Assembly (NCBI RefSeq): GCF_042666505.1
Contig: NZ_JBHTDN010000004.1
Location: 186,001 to 250,000, forward strand
DNA: 64,000 nt
Direction of reading: 5' to 3'
DNA from: Parapedobacter sp042666505
GTDB lineage: Bacteria; Bacteroidota; Bacteroidia; Sphingobacteriales; Sphingobacteriaceae
The notes under the pieces were generated by a model. The model ran no database searches and was not told where the DNA came from. It saw only the letters and a program-made list of their open reading frames with translations. Each line of letters starts with the position of its first letter. Within the stretch, counting starts at the first letter, position 1. Below, piece by piece: positions 17,523 through 25,808 of this stretch. The translations under genes were made by a program, and so were the position numbers.

Positions 17523-18659
17523 ATGCATTTACACAAAAAAGAGAAAACTATATTGTTTATAACGCCCAATCTATTTCGGTCGGGTTCGGAAATGTTATTG
17601 GTAAATTTGATAAAGGGCATTAATCAATCCGGTATAAGGTCATATGTGTATAGTCTGGAGGATGGAGAACTTGCTCAACAACTGCCCCAAAATGTAACGC
17701 ATTACCTGCCTTATAATAAAAAAAAGAACAGGAAAGAAAAATTTTTGCGAAGCTTTTTAAAACGATTTAAAATAAATCCGTTTGAATATCAACTAAGGCA
17801 GATACAAAAAGAGATAAAGGCGGATCTATGGTATATAAACACGATAGTCGTTGACCCTATCTTTTTTAAAATCGGTAAAGAATTGGGAGTACGTATCGTC
17901 ACACATTTTCATGAATTACCCGGAGCTTACCGTCTCATCAGCCAGTCACATTTGCAGCTAATCATTCGTGAATCCACATATTGTATCGGATGTTCAAAAA
18001 TCGTATGTGATAAAATCCGTGAACTTGGACATCGAAATGTGAAATTATTTCATAGTTTTATCGACACTGATCTTATTGATAAACAACTTTCGACTTTAGG
18101 GACAACTCGACAAGATCTTGGAATTTTACCGGATGAGTTTGTCTGGGTTATTTCGGGTAGAGCCTCGTTCGAAAAAGGCGTCGATTGTTTGCTGCCACTA
18201 TTGGAACATTTTCAGGACGAGAAAATGCGTATTTTATGGTTAGGCGAAATGTCTGATGATGGGTACCACTATTACTTGCAATCTGTTTTAGCGAAATACG
18301 GATCATGCAAGTTGACTTTTACCGGAGCGCTAAGAGAAAACTATTACCATTATATGTCTTTGGCTGATGGACTTCTCATGCCGTCAAAAGAGGATTCTTT
18401 TTCGTTAGTAATGTTGGAAGCTGCCTACCTTGGTCTCCCGATAGTGTCATTTAACTCAGGCGGGGTTGCTGAATTTGTATCCGAAAGGCGAGGTATTGTG
18501 GTAGATAGCTGGAACGCAAAGGATTTAGCCAGAGCAATGGTTTCAGTTATGGAGAAAGGAAGGCTACCGAAAGAACGAGACAGAGAAATGCCATATACTG
18601 TACATAAGCAGGTATGTCGATTTATGAATTTAGTAGCTGAGATGACAGAGCTTCCATAG
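17523..18659 (+). CDS. Glycosyltransferase family 4
   Basis: A 378-residue GT-B retaining enzyme. The N-terminus TILFITPNLFRSGSEMLLVNLIKGI carries the glycine/serine loop of the acceptor domain. Later come VWVISGRASFEKGVDCLL (~200-217), GALRENYYHYMSLADGLLMPS, and the E-x7-E-like region SKEDSFSLVMLEAAYLGLPIV (~286-306). It ends the + strand glycosyltransferase run. Its coding sequence has long A-runs and looks clearly AT-richer than the 8-14 kb genes, consistent with separate ancestry. It converges on the DegT aminotransferase 84 bases away. Confidence 0.88.
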   Translation: MHLHKKEKTILFITPNLFRSGSEMLLVNLIKGINQSGIRSYVYSLEDGELAQQLPQNVTHYLPYNKKKNRKEKFLRSFLKRFKINPFEYQLRQIQKEIKADLWYINTIVVDPIFFKIGKELGVRIVTHFHELPGAYRLISQSHLQLIIRESTYCIGCSKIVCDKIRELGHRNVKLFHSFIDTDLIDKQLSTLGTTRQDLGILPDEFVWVISGRASFEKGVDCLLPLLEHFQDEKMRILWLGEMSDDGYHYYLQSVLAKYGSCKLTFTGALRENYYHYMSLADGLLMPSKEDSFSLVMLEAAYLGLPIVSFNSGGVAEFVSERRGIVVDSWNAKDLARAMVSVMEKGRLPKERDREMPYTVHKQVCRFMNLVAEMTELP

Positions 18660-18743
18660 CCTGCATGCAGCTTCGGTCGTTGTATGTCCCCTTAAACCAA
18701 CTTCTAGGGGAAACTGTTATGAACCGCTTATTTTTATTCGTGC

Positions 18744-19829
18744 TTAAAATGCATTCATTGCTTTCACAACCTGCCAAATATCGGTTTCCGAATGTCCGTA
18801 AGAAATAGGCAGACTTAGTATCGTTTTGTGTATCTCTTCAGACAGCGGATAGCTGTTGTGGGCAAAAATGCCACTAAGCGCTTTCTGCTTATGAGGAGGC
18901 GTAGGATAATGGACTTCCGTTTTGATACCCTGTTTCAGCAGATGAGCGCGCAAATCATCCCGCCTCGGGTGTCGGACGGCGAAGATATGAAATACATCAT
19001 CGAATCCAGGCTGCAGGATCGGAAGGATGAAGTCGTCTTTCAGTTCATTAAAATAGAGAGCGGCTAACTTGCGTTTATGAGCGGTAATAGCGTCGAGGTG
19101 CCTTAGCTTGACTGAGAGGAACGCTGCCTGGAATTCGTCGAGGCGCGAATTGTATCCGATATAATCGTTTACGTATTTTTCAGATGATCCATAATTCCGC
19201 AGTGCGCGTATGGCGGCGGCGGCTTCTGCGGAATGGGTAGTCACGGCACCTGCATCGCCCAATGCTCCAAGGTTCTTTGTAGGGTAAAAACTGAATGCTC
19301 CAAAGTCACCAAATGTGCCCGCTTGTTTGCCGTAATAGGATGCTCCATGTGCCTGTGCACAGTCTTCCACTACCCGGAGGCCGTGATGATCCGCAATGGC
19401 CATAATAGGGGCCATGTCGCACATTTTTCCGTAAAGGTGCACGACTAAGATGGCCTTTGTCTTTGGCGAAATGGCTTCCTCGATTTTCAGTGGGTCGATG
19501 TTGTACGAATGGATATCCGGCTCGACCAAAACCGGTGTTAATCCAGCGTGCAGTATGGCCAGTATGGAGGCAATATAGGTATTGGAAGGCACAATGACCT
19601 CATCGCCTGTAGCAAAACCAAAATGTTTGAAAGCGAGGATCATCGCATCCAATCCGGATGCCACGCCGACACAGTGCCCAGCGCCACAGTATTGAGCAAA
19701 AGCCGATTCGAAGCCACTTACCTCGTTGCCTAGAATATACCAGCCGCTATGCAGTGTATGCTGGAATGTCTCAGTGTATTCCTTGAAAAAGTGTTCGTTT
19801 ACTTTCAATAAATCCTCGTATGCAATCAT
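18744..19829 (-). CDS. DegT/DnrJ/EryC1/StrS family PLP aminotransferase (sugar 3-aminotransferase-like)
   Basis: A 361-residue PLP enzyme of the sugar-aminotransferase family, which aminates keto-sugar nucleotides. Visible are CVGVASGLDAMILA (~53-66), VIVPSNTYIASILAIL, VVEDCAQAHGASY (Asp binding the PLP ring nitrogen) and FSFYPTKNLGALGDAGA with the PLP Lys in YPTKNLG. Near the C-terminus is EVHYPTPPHKQKAL. Its start overlaps the stop of the FdtA-like gene (ATGA). The pair FdtA plus DegT is the known route from dTDP-4-keto-6-deoxyglucose to dTDP-3-amino-3,6-dideoxy sugars such as Fuc3N or Qui3N. The upstream RmlA/RmlB genes are not in this window. Confidence 0.9.
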   Translation of the reverse strand: MIAYEDLLKVNEHFFKEYTETFQHTLHSGWYILGNEVSGFESAFAQYCGAGHCVGVASGLDAMILAFKHFGFATGDEVIVPSNTYIASILAILHAGLTPVLVEPDIHSYNIDPLKIEEAISPKTKAILVVHLYGKMCDMAPIMAIADHHGLRVVEDCAQAHGASYYGKQAGTFGDFGAFSFYPTKNLGALGDAGAVTTHSAEAAAAIRALRNYGSSEKYVNDYIGYNSRLDEFQAAFLSVKLRHLDAITAHKRKLAALYFNELKDDFILPILQPGFDDVFHIFAVRHPRRDDLRAHLLKQGIKTEVHYPTPPHKQKALSGIFAHNSYPLSEEIHKTILSLPISYGHSETDIWQVVKAMNAF

Positions 19830-20194
19830 GGCTTGTAAGGTTCGTAAATGTAATCCGCGGGATCAAAATACTCCGATGCTAATACCATCAAGATGGCATC
19901 CGGTGTAAAATCGTACATCTGGTGCCAGTCCTGCGTTTCCAGGATGAGGCATTTATGCGGTGCATCCAGTATAAACGTGTCTTCGCCGATGCCATCGTGA
20001 TTATAGATGGTACAGCTGCCCTTCAGGCAGATAGCCGCTTGGATGGTGGTGTGATGTCGGTGTCCGCCGCGTACGGAATCGTCGACGCCATAAATGTAAA
20101 AAATCCGCTTTACATCAAAGGGTATGATCTTTTCGATAACGGTGAGATTGCCGCGTTGATCGGTGAATGTTTTTAAATCGATTTGATAGGCCAT
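19826..20194 (-). CDS. FdtA/QdtA-type sugar 3,4-ketoisomerase (WxcM-like cupin)
   Basis: A 122-residue single-domain cupin. RGGHRHHTTIQAAICLKG (~42-59) holds the conserved His cluster of FdtA/QdtA isomerases, and PHKCLILETQDWHQMYDF supplies the second cupin motif. The enzyme would convert the 4-keto sugar nucleotide to the 3-keto form for the aminotransferase encoded next. Its ATG shares a base with the upstream GT stop. Whether the product is the Fuc3N (FdtA) or Qui3N (QdtA) type cannot be decided by eye. Confidence 0.87.
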   Translation of the reverse strand: MAYQIDLKTFTDQRGNLTVIEKIIPFDVKRIFYIYGVDDSVRGGHRHHTTIQAAICLKGSCTIYNHDGIGEDTFILDAPHKCLILETQDWHQMYDFTPDAILMVLASEYFDPADYIYEPYKP

Positions 20195-21183
20195 TAGGTA
20201 AGAAAATACGATTGGTGATAGAATTCGCGGAAGCGACCAGTTACATAAAGTTTAAACATACGGCGGAGAGACTTACGTATACGGGGGATCTCAACCGCTT
20301 CATGGAACCGGTCTGTCATACCCTTTTTTTTGAGTTCGTTGTCTGCGGCCTTTAAGGCTTTGATATAGGGGCTGTAGATATGCTTCAAATCATTTTCAGA
20401 AAGCAAATAATGGTGCGATGGGATAAAGGCATTAGCCTCCGCATACCGGAAGCCGTGGTAATGATAGAAAATCACCCGGAAATCCGAGTCGCTCGCCAGT
20501 TCTTTTCCGGTTAGGAAACTGTTCCGGTACGCGAAATCGTATTGCTGGATATTCCAGGGTGCCACCCCGCCTCCGAGGTGTTGCAACTCGTGCACGCCGG
20601 AAAAGCGACCGGGCCAGTCATCAAGGTATTTCTGATCGCCGAATTTGCCATCCTCGATGCGGTTGTAACACCATTCTAGGCAGGCTTCTCGCCACCATTC
20701 AAGTACGCGCATACCCTCTTCCGTATTTTTGAAGCAGATGAATTGCACGCAATAAGTACCGCTTGCGGCCGATTGGTCGTATTGCGGTGAATAGCGATGC
20801 GAAGTGATCAGGACGGACCGGTCTGCCATCTCGTCAATGAGCACCGATGGATCCGCGAAGAAAAGTAGGTCGGCGTCGATGTAGGTACAGGCATCAAGGC
20901 CGTATGTTTGGATGCAATACCGGATAGTGGATGGAGTGCATGTCCAGCAGTATTCTCCAGAGGTACGGGTAGGTTTCACTCCCAACAGTTGATCGTCTTC
21001 GAATTCGGCAAGGGAAATTACGGTAGCATTGGGTAATTGCAATTTGTTGAGTGTTTGATAGCATAAATCATCAAACGCGAAGATATAAAGTCGAAAGCAG
21101 GGGCAATGCTGTTCAAGGGATCGGTACATGGCCAACCCCCTGGATAGGTATAGTGAATTGAATAACGTACAAAAATGGATCAT
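20194..21183 (-). CDS. GT8-like glycosyltransferase
   Basis: A 329-residue protein with a nucleotide-diphospho-sugar transferase fold. The start IHFCTLFNSLYLSRGLAMYRSL is the usual first strand and helix. It is followed by FRLYIFAFDDLCY and the metal site DACTYIDADLLFFADP (~95-110, DAD). A second conserved stretch lies at DQKYLDDWPGRFSGVHEL (~204-221). No signal peptide or membrane segment is visible, so it is cytoplasmic. It sits in a tight operon, overlapping both neighbours, and probably adds an amino sugar or other unit. Exact family assignment is tentative. Confidence 0.75.
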   Translation of the reverse strand: MIHFCTLFNSLYLSRGLAMYRSLEQHCPCFRLYIFAFDDLCYQTLNKLQLPNATVISLAEFEDDQLLGVKPTRTSGEYCWTCTPSTIRYCIQTYGLDACTYIDADLLFFADPSVLIDEMADRSVLITSHRYSPQYDQSAASGTYCVQFICFKNTEEGMRVLEWWREACLEWCYNRIEDGKFGDQKYLDDWPGRFSGVHELQHLGGGVAPWNIQQYDFAYRNSFLTGKELASDSDFRVIFYHYHGFRYAEANAFIPSHHYLLSENDLKHIYSPYIKALKAADNELKKKGMTDRFHEAVEIPRIRKSLRRMFKLYVTGRFREFYHQSYFLT

Positions 21184-21983
21184 AGCGATTTTCTTTGCAA
21201 CAGAAATCCTTTATCATATCCAGCCAACTGACCATCGATGTACAGGTCGGCTTCGCCGGCAACGTATGAGGTGAAGTCTGCCACCAACGTATATTGACTG
21301 AAATGTTTCATGAATTGTGCTTCGTTGAAAAACCAGGAAGGGTACGATGCGTCATATATTTCCGGCGGGACCCGTTGGACGGTGAGACGGTCGTTGCCGT
21401 TACGTACGAATGCTGTGCGGTCAAAGAGGAGGTATTCGACCTGATAGTTCGCTAATTCGGATAAAAAGTCGTGGGGTTTGTCCAAATATTGCACTACACT
21501 GGATAGTAAAATCACGTCGGGTTGCTCGATGGCCATGCTTTGGGCAATGTCATGGTAGAATTTCAACTGATTGTTTTCAAATTCCAGCCTTCCGCTTTCG
21601 ACATAACGCGGCTGTTCCACGACGTGCCAACTTAGTTGGTCGATCGGCTCAAGGAAATCCCTCACCTGAAAATAAGTGCTGCCCAAAGAACCTCCGAAAT
21701 CGATAAGACGAAGGGTGTTTTCATGTTTCGCTGCGATGTGAAGCAGGCATGCGATGACCGGAAAGGGGTACTCTTTCTTGTCAAATAATACAGAGTCCCG
21801 TTCGTAGGCGGCTTCCCCATCCCGTATTTTCAACAGAGCATTTTTCGTTTTTTCCAAGATGTTGGCCTGATGATAGCCGCCCGTTTCCTGGCTAGCGTCC
21901 TCCCAGGAGGAATAGTTCCCAAACCAGCCGTATAGCGGTAGAGGACGGGCCGTATTTTTCTTCTTTTTTGAGAATAATTTCAT
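21180..21983 (-). CDS. TIGR04325 family putative SAM-dependent methyltransferase
   Basis: A 267-residue protein. The start has a poly-Lys stretch, then PLYGWFGNYSSWEDASQETGGY, the recognisable head of the TIGR04325 (LIC12133) family. The SAM-binding strand is LRLIDFGGSLGSTYFQVRD (~92-110), and the WHVVEQP and DVILLSSVVQYL strands follow. The family is confined to surface-polysaccharide clusters and probably methylates a sugar or a lipid-linked intermediate. It is ATGA-coupled with both neighbours. Confidence 0.82.
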   Translation of the reverse strand: MKLFSKKKKNTARPLPLYGWFGNYSSWEDASQETGGYHQANILEKTKNALLKIRDGEAAYERDSVLFDKKEYPFPVIACLLHIAAKHENTLRLIDFGGSLGSTYFQVRDFLEPIDQLSWHVVEQPRYVESGRLEFENNQLKFYHDIAQSMAIEQPDVILLSSVVQYLDKPHDFLSELANYQVEYLLFDRTAFVRNGNDRLTVQRVPPEIYDASYPSWFFNEAQFMKHFSQYTLVADFTSYVAGEADLYIDGQLAGYDKGFLLQRKSL

Positions 21984-22900
21984 CGGTCAAACAGTTTATT
22001 GAGCCAGTTTTTTTTCTTGACGGTGGCGGGTTGCGGATGGTGCAACGAACGCAAAAAATCAGCGATGACAGCGAACGCCTCAGAGTTATGTGTTACTTCA
22101 GTTTCCACGTTGATTTTATCTTGAAATACTTCGGTATCGTACGTTGAGTCGGCCCCGCTATGGGTGCCGCTAGCATCGTTTCCGATATTATGCACGAGCG
22201 ATTTGCCGGGATATAGGGTAAGCATGTCGTTCAGAAACGCCGATGCATACCAACGAATGGCCCAGGAGTCGTTCTTTCCCGCAATCTGATCTTCCAACAT
22301 TTGAGTGTAAGGATAGGCGCCGTTAAAGTCAAAATCAAGGGTTAGTCCCCGCTTCTGAAGGGCTTCGAGCAACAAGCTCCCATTCGGCTCGAAATGCTCC
22401 CAGGCGCGTTTCCATGTAGCCCAGCCCCAGCAATCGGCACCTTTGATAAAGAATGCCTCGGAAAGTAACTGTTTTACTGGATACACGTAACCGTGTATAC
22501 TGGCTACCTCATGGTATCCAGCGTAACGCGTTAGACCATTGTTCATATACGTTAGAAACCATGGTGAGGTCACCAGATCGTCCTCTACAACGATTACTTT
22601 GTCATGCTTATGCAGGGTTTCAGTTACTCCGGTAATGATATTTCGCGCCAGGCCCAAGTTTTCAGGCCGTTCGATTACGGTAAGTCGCTTGAATCCATTG
22701 ATTTGTTTCAGATAATTCCGCAACTCACTGACTAACGGTTCATCTGCTGTTGACTTTGGCCCATCGGCATATACAATTAGTTCACTTTCTTTCGCAAGAT
22801 GGTTACGTTGCAAATAGGTTACCGTCTCGCGGGTGTGCGAGGGTCTATTGTAGGTAAATAATATGATAGGAGCTGCCAATTCGTTACCCTTTGTGTACAA
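21980..22900 (-). CDS. GT-A glycosyltransferase-like protein (paralogue of the gene at 37.5 kb)
   Basis: A 306-residue GT-A fold protein. It starts PIILFTYNRPSHTRETVTYL, continues IVYADGPKS and has the metal site VIVVEDDLVTSPWFLTYMN (EDD). The block FIKGADCWGWATWKRAWEHFEP is the strongest signature. The same architecture (TFNR, EDD, GWASWRRAWKHFD) is found in the gene at 37468-38379, so the two are paralogues. The start overlaps the upstream methyltransferase by 17 bases. The C-terminus is Lys-rich (VKKKNWLNKLF), perhaps for membrane association. Confidence 0.8.
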   Translation of the reverse strand: MYTKGNELAAPIILFTYNRPSHTRETVTYLQRNHLAKESELIVYADGPKSTADEPLVSELRNYLKQINGFKRLTVIERPENLGLARNIITGVTETLHKHDKVIVVEDDLVTSPWFLTYMNNGLTRYAGYHEVASIHGYVYPVKQLLSEAFFIKGADCWGWATWKRAWEHFEPNGSLLLEALQKRGLTLDFDFNGAYPYTQMLEDQIAGKNDSWAIRWYASAFLNDMLTLYPGKSLVHNIGNDASGTHSGADSTYDTEVFQDKINVETEVTHNSEAFAVIADFLRSLHHPQPATVKKKNWLNKLFDR

Positions 22901-23609
22901 ACGCTGTTGTCTTGCAAAAGTGATAAAGATAAGGAACCGGACCGAAAAAATCCAATCGTGCCCAACCTTGCTGTCGAAGTAGTGGCCAAGTTTCGGAAAG
23001 ATAATAGCCCCGTTCTGTATTATCCAGCAACAATATACCTCCGGATTTTACCTTCGACCTAGCGGTAGCAATACACGACGGACGGGAGCGGCCGTCTACC
23101 ACGACTATATCGAAATGGGCATCAGGGAATTCGAGGATTTTATTTACATACCGCTCAAAATGTTTGCCTTGATGAAGCGGGTCGTCGGAGATGTAGTCTG
23201 TTAACGATGCAATGCGTTTTTGCCCGAAGTCAGGATCAGGCTCAGAGGAAATATGGTGGACTTCAACATTGTCAATCCTCAATTGGCGTAACTTAACGGC
23301 AAGGTTGATGACCCATTGCTCATCATGTTCGACCGTTGTAACTGCTTTCACCCTAGAAGCCCAAAACAGTGTCGATGCACCGCCTCCATATTCAAACACC
23401 CGCATATCGGGCCGATGATGCCTTTCTAGGAAATCAATCGCAGGAAAATTAATCCACGGAATCCCATCGCCCAACACATCTGGGTTCTTAAGGCTTTTCT
23501 TCCATCGCCGGTAGTACCTGAAAAAGGGCAATTGACGAAACAAAGAAGTTCCTATTTCTGCCCGAAGCATGGCTTGGTAATCTGAGAACCGCACCGCTCT
23601 ATCGCTCAT
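22884..23609 (-). CDS. Class I SAM-dependent methyltransferase-like protein (paralogue of the gene at 38.4 kb)
   Basis: A 241-residue protein with a Rossmann SAM-binding region: MRVFEYGGGASTLFWASRV (~74-92), then VTTVEHDEQWV (acidic strand 2 end) and FDIVVVDGRSR (strand 4). LLLDNTERGYYL follows near the end. First gene of the minus-strand operon running to 18.7 kb. The homologous pair MTase-GT recurs at 37.4-39.0 kb. Target unknown; a sugar O-methylation or a non-catalytic role is possible. Confidence 0.78.
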   Translation of the reverse strand: MSDRAVRFSDYQAMLRAEIGTSLFRQLPFFRYYRRWKKSLKNPDVLGDGIPWINFPAIDFLERHHRPDMRVFEYGGGASTLFWASRVKAVTTVEHDEQWVINLAVKLRQLRIDNVEVHHISSEPDPDFGQKRIASLTDYISDDPLHQGKHFERYVNKILEFPDAHFDIVVVDGRSRPSCIATARSKVKSGGILLLDNTERGYYLSETWPLLRQQGWARLDFFGPVPYLYHFCKTTAFVHKG

Positions 23610-23876
23610 ACTTTGTTAACGGTCATAAGAATTGAAATGTTACAGGTGTGTCTAATTTTTCTCTAAAACACACGTATTGAGATTAAGAGGGGTGTTAAAA
23701 CCGCAAGCTTCAATTTCTTTTCATACTTGAATGATTAAAATGATTTAAATTTGTATTCAATTGTAATACATAACATTTGATATTTTGCCCCATTGGTGAG
23801 GGAGAAAAATCGAATAGTAGATTTTTATCTCGTTTATGTATGTAAATCCACATTACCATTATTCCAGTTTACAACC

Positions 23877-25187
23877 ATGCGATTTATCCGTTATCCCGCG
23901 TTCCGGCACATCATCCGATGTATACAGCTGATATCAATTACGGTTGCTTTCATCGCTTGTAAAAAAGACACGCCGCCTGTTCCGGAAAAAAGTGAAGAGA
24001 TCGTTTCGCCCGCGACAGGCAGCCGCAAGCAACTTACCTTGGATTCCCTCTTTCTGTACGCTGCGCAAGTATATCGCTGGCACGATGCGCTACCTGCATA
24101 TGAGCAGTTTAATCCTCGCGGACAATATGGTGCCATCCAACCGGAAATAAATGCTTTACAAAACGAACTTTTCGACATCACGCAGTTTGCCGTGAATCCG
24201 GCTAACAAACGCCCGTACGAATACCCTATACGGCACGGCATCCCGCGGTATTCCTATTTGGAAGAAAAAATCAATGAGGACATAAGCGCCAAGGCAGCCA
24301 TTTCCAACTCCGATCCGGTGGTATACCGTTCGGTGATCCGGCAGGGAGATAAACGGGTGGCTTACTTGGTTCTCGGAGGTTTCCCGCGATTGGCCGACCA
24401 CCAGGCCGCGCTGGATGAAGCCTTTGGCGAGTTTGCCGAAGCCGGGGCGAATGAACTGGTCATCGACCTTCGGAACAATAATGGCGGTTATGTAGAAACA
24501 GCTGCCTATGTGGCGAACTTGATTGCCCCAGCTTCCTTGAATGGAAAAACCATGTTTGCGGAGGAATTTAATCCGCTTATGCAAAACGGGAAAGCGACCA
24601 TTCTGCAGCATCAACTTTATCTAGATGCAGAAGGTAATCCTGTCGCCTTTCAGGGCAGGCAAGCCACGTTGGCCGACATTGACTACAGCTTAGCAGCCAA
24701 CACGTTTACTTTTGAAAAGAAGGGATCTTTTAGCGCAACCGAAAACATCTACTTCATCGTGTCTGGGAACACGGCCTCTGCCGCCGAACTTCTGATCAGC
24801 TGCTTAAAACCTTATTTCAACGTCCGATTGGTAGGTGCGAAAACCTACGGCAAGCCGGTGGGCTTTTTTGGTATCAATATCGATAAGTACACGGTTTACC
24901 TTTCAAGTTTCCTGATCAAAAATGCCGACGGCTGGTTCGACTATTTTGAAGGAATGGAACCTGATGCAGGGGTCACGCTATCAGCAAATCCGAATTGGGG
25001 CGACCGCAACGAACCGGGGTTGCAAGCTGTGTTGTCTATAATGGATGGCATTGTACCGAAAATGGGAAGCCTTCCCTTATCAATAGAAAAATGGGAATCG
25101 ATCGATTCTCCAAGCAGGAAGTCCCTTTTTGAACCGAAAGACGCCATCCCCATGCTGCCGATGCGATGGCGGCTGCTCGAACAGTAG
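23877..25187 (+). CDS. S41 family peptidase, lipoprotein
   Basis: A 436-residue tail-specific-protease-like serine peptidase anchored as a lipoprotein (lipobox ITVAFIACKKD, Cys about residue 22). The S41 core shows ELVIDLRNNNGGYVETAAYVANL, then the catalytic Ser in SGNTASAAELLISCLKP and the general-base Lys in VGAKTYGKPVGFF. No PDZ domain is obvious; the region before the core is short. The frame extends upstream to 23793, but ATG 23877 gives the proper signal peptide. SixA follows 56 bases on. The upstream 267-base divergent region holds no gene. Confidence 0.88.
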   Translation: MRFIRYPAFRHIIRCIQLISITVAFIACKKDTPPVPEKSEEIVSPATGSRKQLTLDSLFLYAAQVYRWHDALPAYEQFNPRGQYGAIQPEINALQNELFDITQFAVNPANKRPYEYPIRHGIPRYSYLEEKINEDISAKAAISNSDPVVYRSVIRQGDKRVAYLVLGGFPRLADHQAALDEAFGEFAEAGANELVIDLRNNNGGYVETAAYVANLIAPASLNGKTMFAEEFNPLMQNGKATILQHQLYLDAEGNPVAFQGRQATLADIDYSLAANTFTFEKKGSFSATENIYFIVSGNTASAAELLISCLKPYFNVRLVGAKTYGKPVGFFGINIDKYTVYLSSFLIKNADGWFDYFEGMEPDAGVTLSANPNWGDRNEPGLQAVLSIMDGIVPKMGSLPLSIEKWESIDSPSRKSLFEPKDAIPMLPMRWRLLEQ

Positions 25188-25243
25188 GGTGCAGTGCCTT
25201 TTATCTGGGTATTCGCAGGCATGATTATTGCAACCTTTCTCAT

Positions 25244-25741
25244 ATGGCCAAGAATTTGTTCGTCATCAGGCACGCCAAGTCGGATTGGAATTTCGATGTC
25301 AGTGACTTCGACAGGCCACTCAATACGCGGGGATTCGCCGACGCGCCGAAGATGGCTGAACGACTGAACGCGTATCCAATTAAGCCTGAGCTGTTGGTTA
25401 GCAGTCCTGCCAAACGAGCCTTAACTACGGCGCAGTTATTTGCCAATCGGTTGGAAATGCCGGTGAGTACGATCCAAACGGATATCCGTATCTATGAAGC
25501 ATTACCAACAACCTTGCTGGAAATTGTTGGCGAACTTGATAACACTTATCAAAGCATTGCGCTTTTCGGACACAACCCCGGACTTACCCTGCTGGTGAAT
25601 TACCTTACGGATGAGCAAATTTATAATCTCCCTACCTGTGGTTTGGTACACATTCGATTTGACGACATTGAAGACTGGGCGTCCATAAGCGGCGGTTTAG
25701 GCAGCCAAGTATGGTTTACCTATCCGAAGCAAGACACATAA
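25244..25741 (+). CDS. sixA: SixA-type phosphohistidine phosphatase / histidine phosphatase family
   Basis: A 165-residue histidine phosphatase. The catalytic motif FVIRHAKSDWNF (RHA in place of RHG, as in SixA) is at residues 6-17. Conserved Arg/Glu positions follow (SSPAKRALTTAQLF, DIRIYEALPTTLL). The second active-site His is in ALFGHNPGLTLLVNYL. SixA-type enzymes dephosphorylate phosphohistidine on HPt-like proteins. ATG 25244 was chosen because the catalytic strand begins right after it; the longer frame is unsupported. It lies downstream of the S41 gene in the same direction. Confidence 0.87.
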   Translation: MAKNLFVIRHAKSDWNFDVSDFDRPLNTRGFADAPKMAERLNAYPIKPELLVSSPAKRALTTAQLFANRLEMPVSTIQTDIRIYEALPTTLLEIVGELDNTYQSIALFGHNPGLTLLVNYLTDEQIYNLPTCGLVHIRFDDIEDWASISGGLGSQVWFTYPKQDT

Positions 25742-25759
25742 CACATTCAAATTGAATAG

Positions 25760-25786
25760 ACGTTTTCATTTAACGTTTTTCATTTA
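25760..25786 (+). repeat. Short tandem direct repeat (13-14 bp, two copies)
   Basis: ACGTTTTCATTTA is followed at once by ACGTTTTTCATTTA in the 67-base spacer upstream of the DUF255 gene. It is AT-rich and just upstream of a degenerate TACCTTTA box, so it may belong to the promoter region. Confidence 0.4.
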
Positions 25787-25808
25787 AAAAACTTTACCTT
25801 TACTTCCA

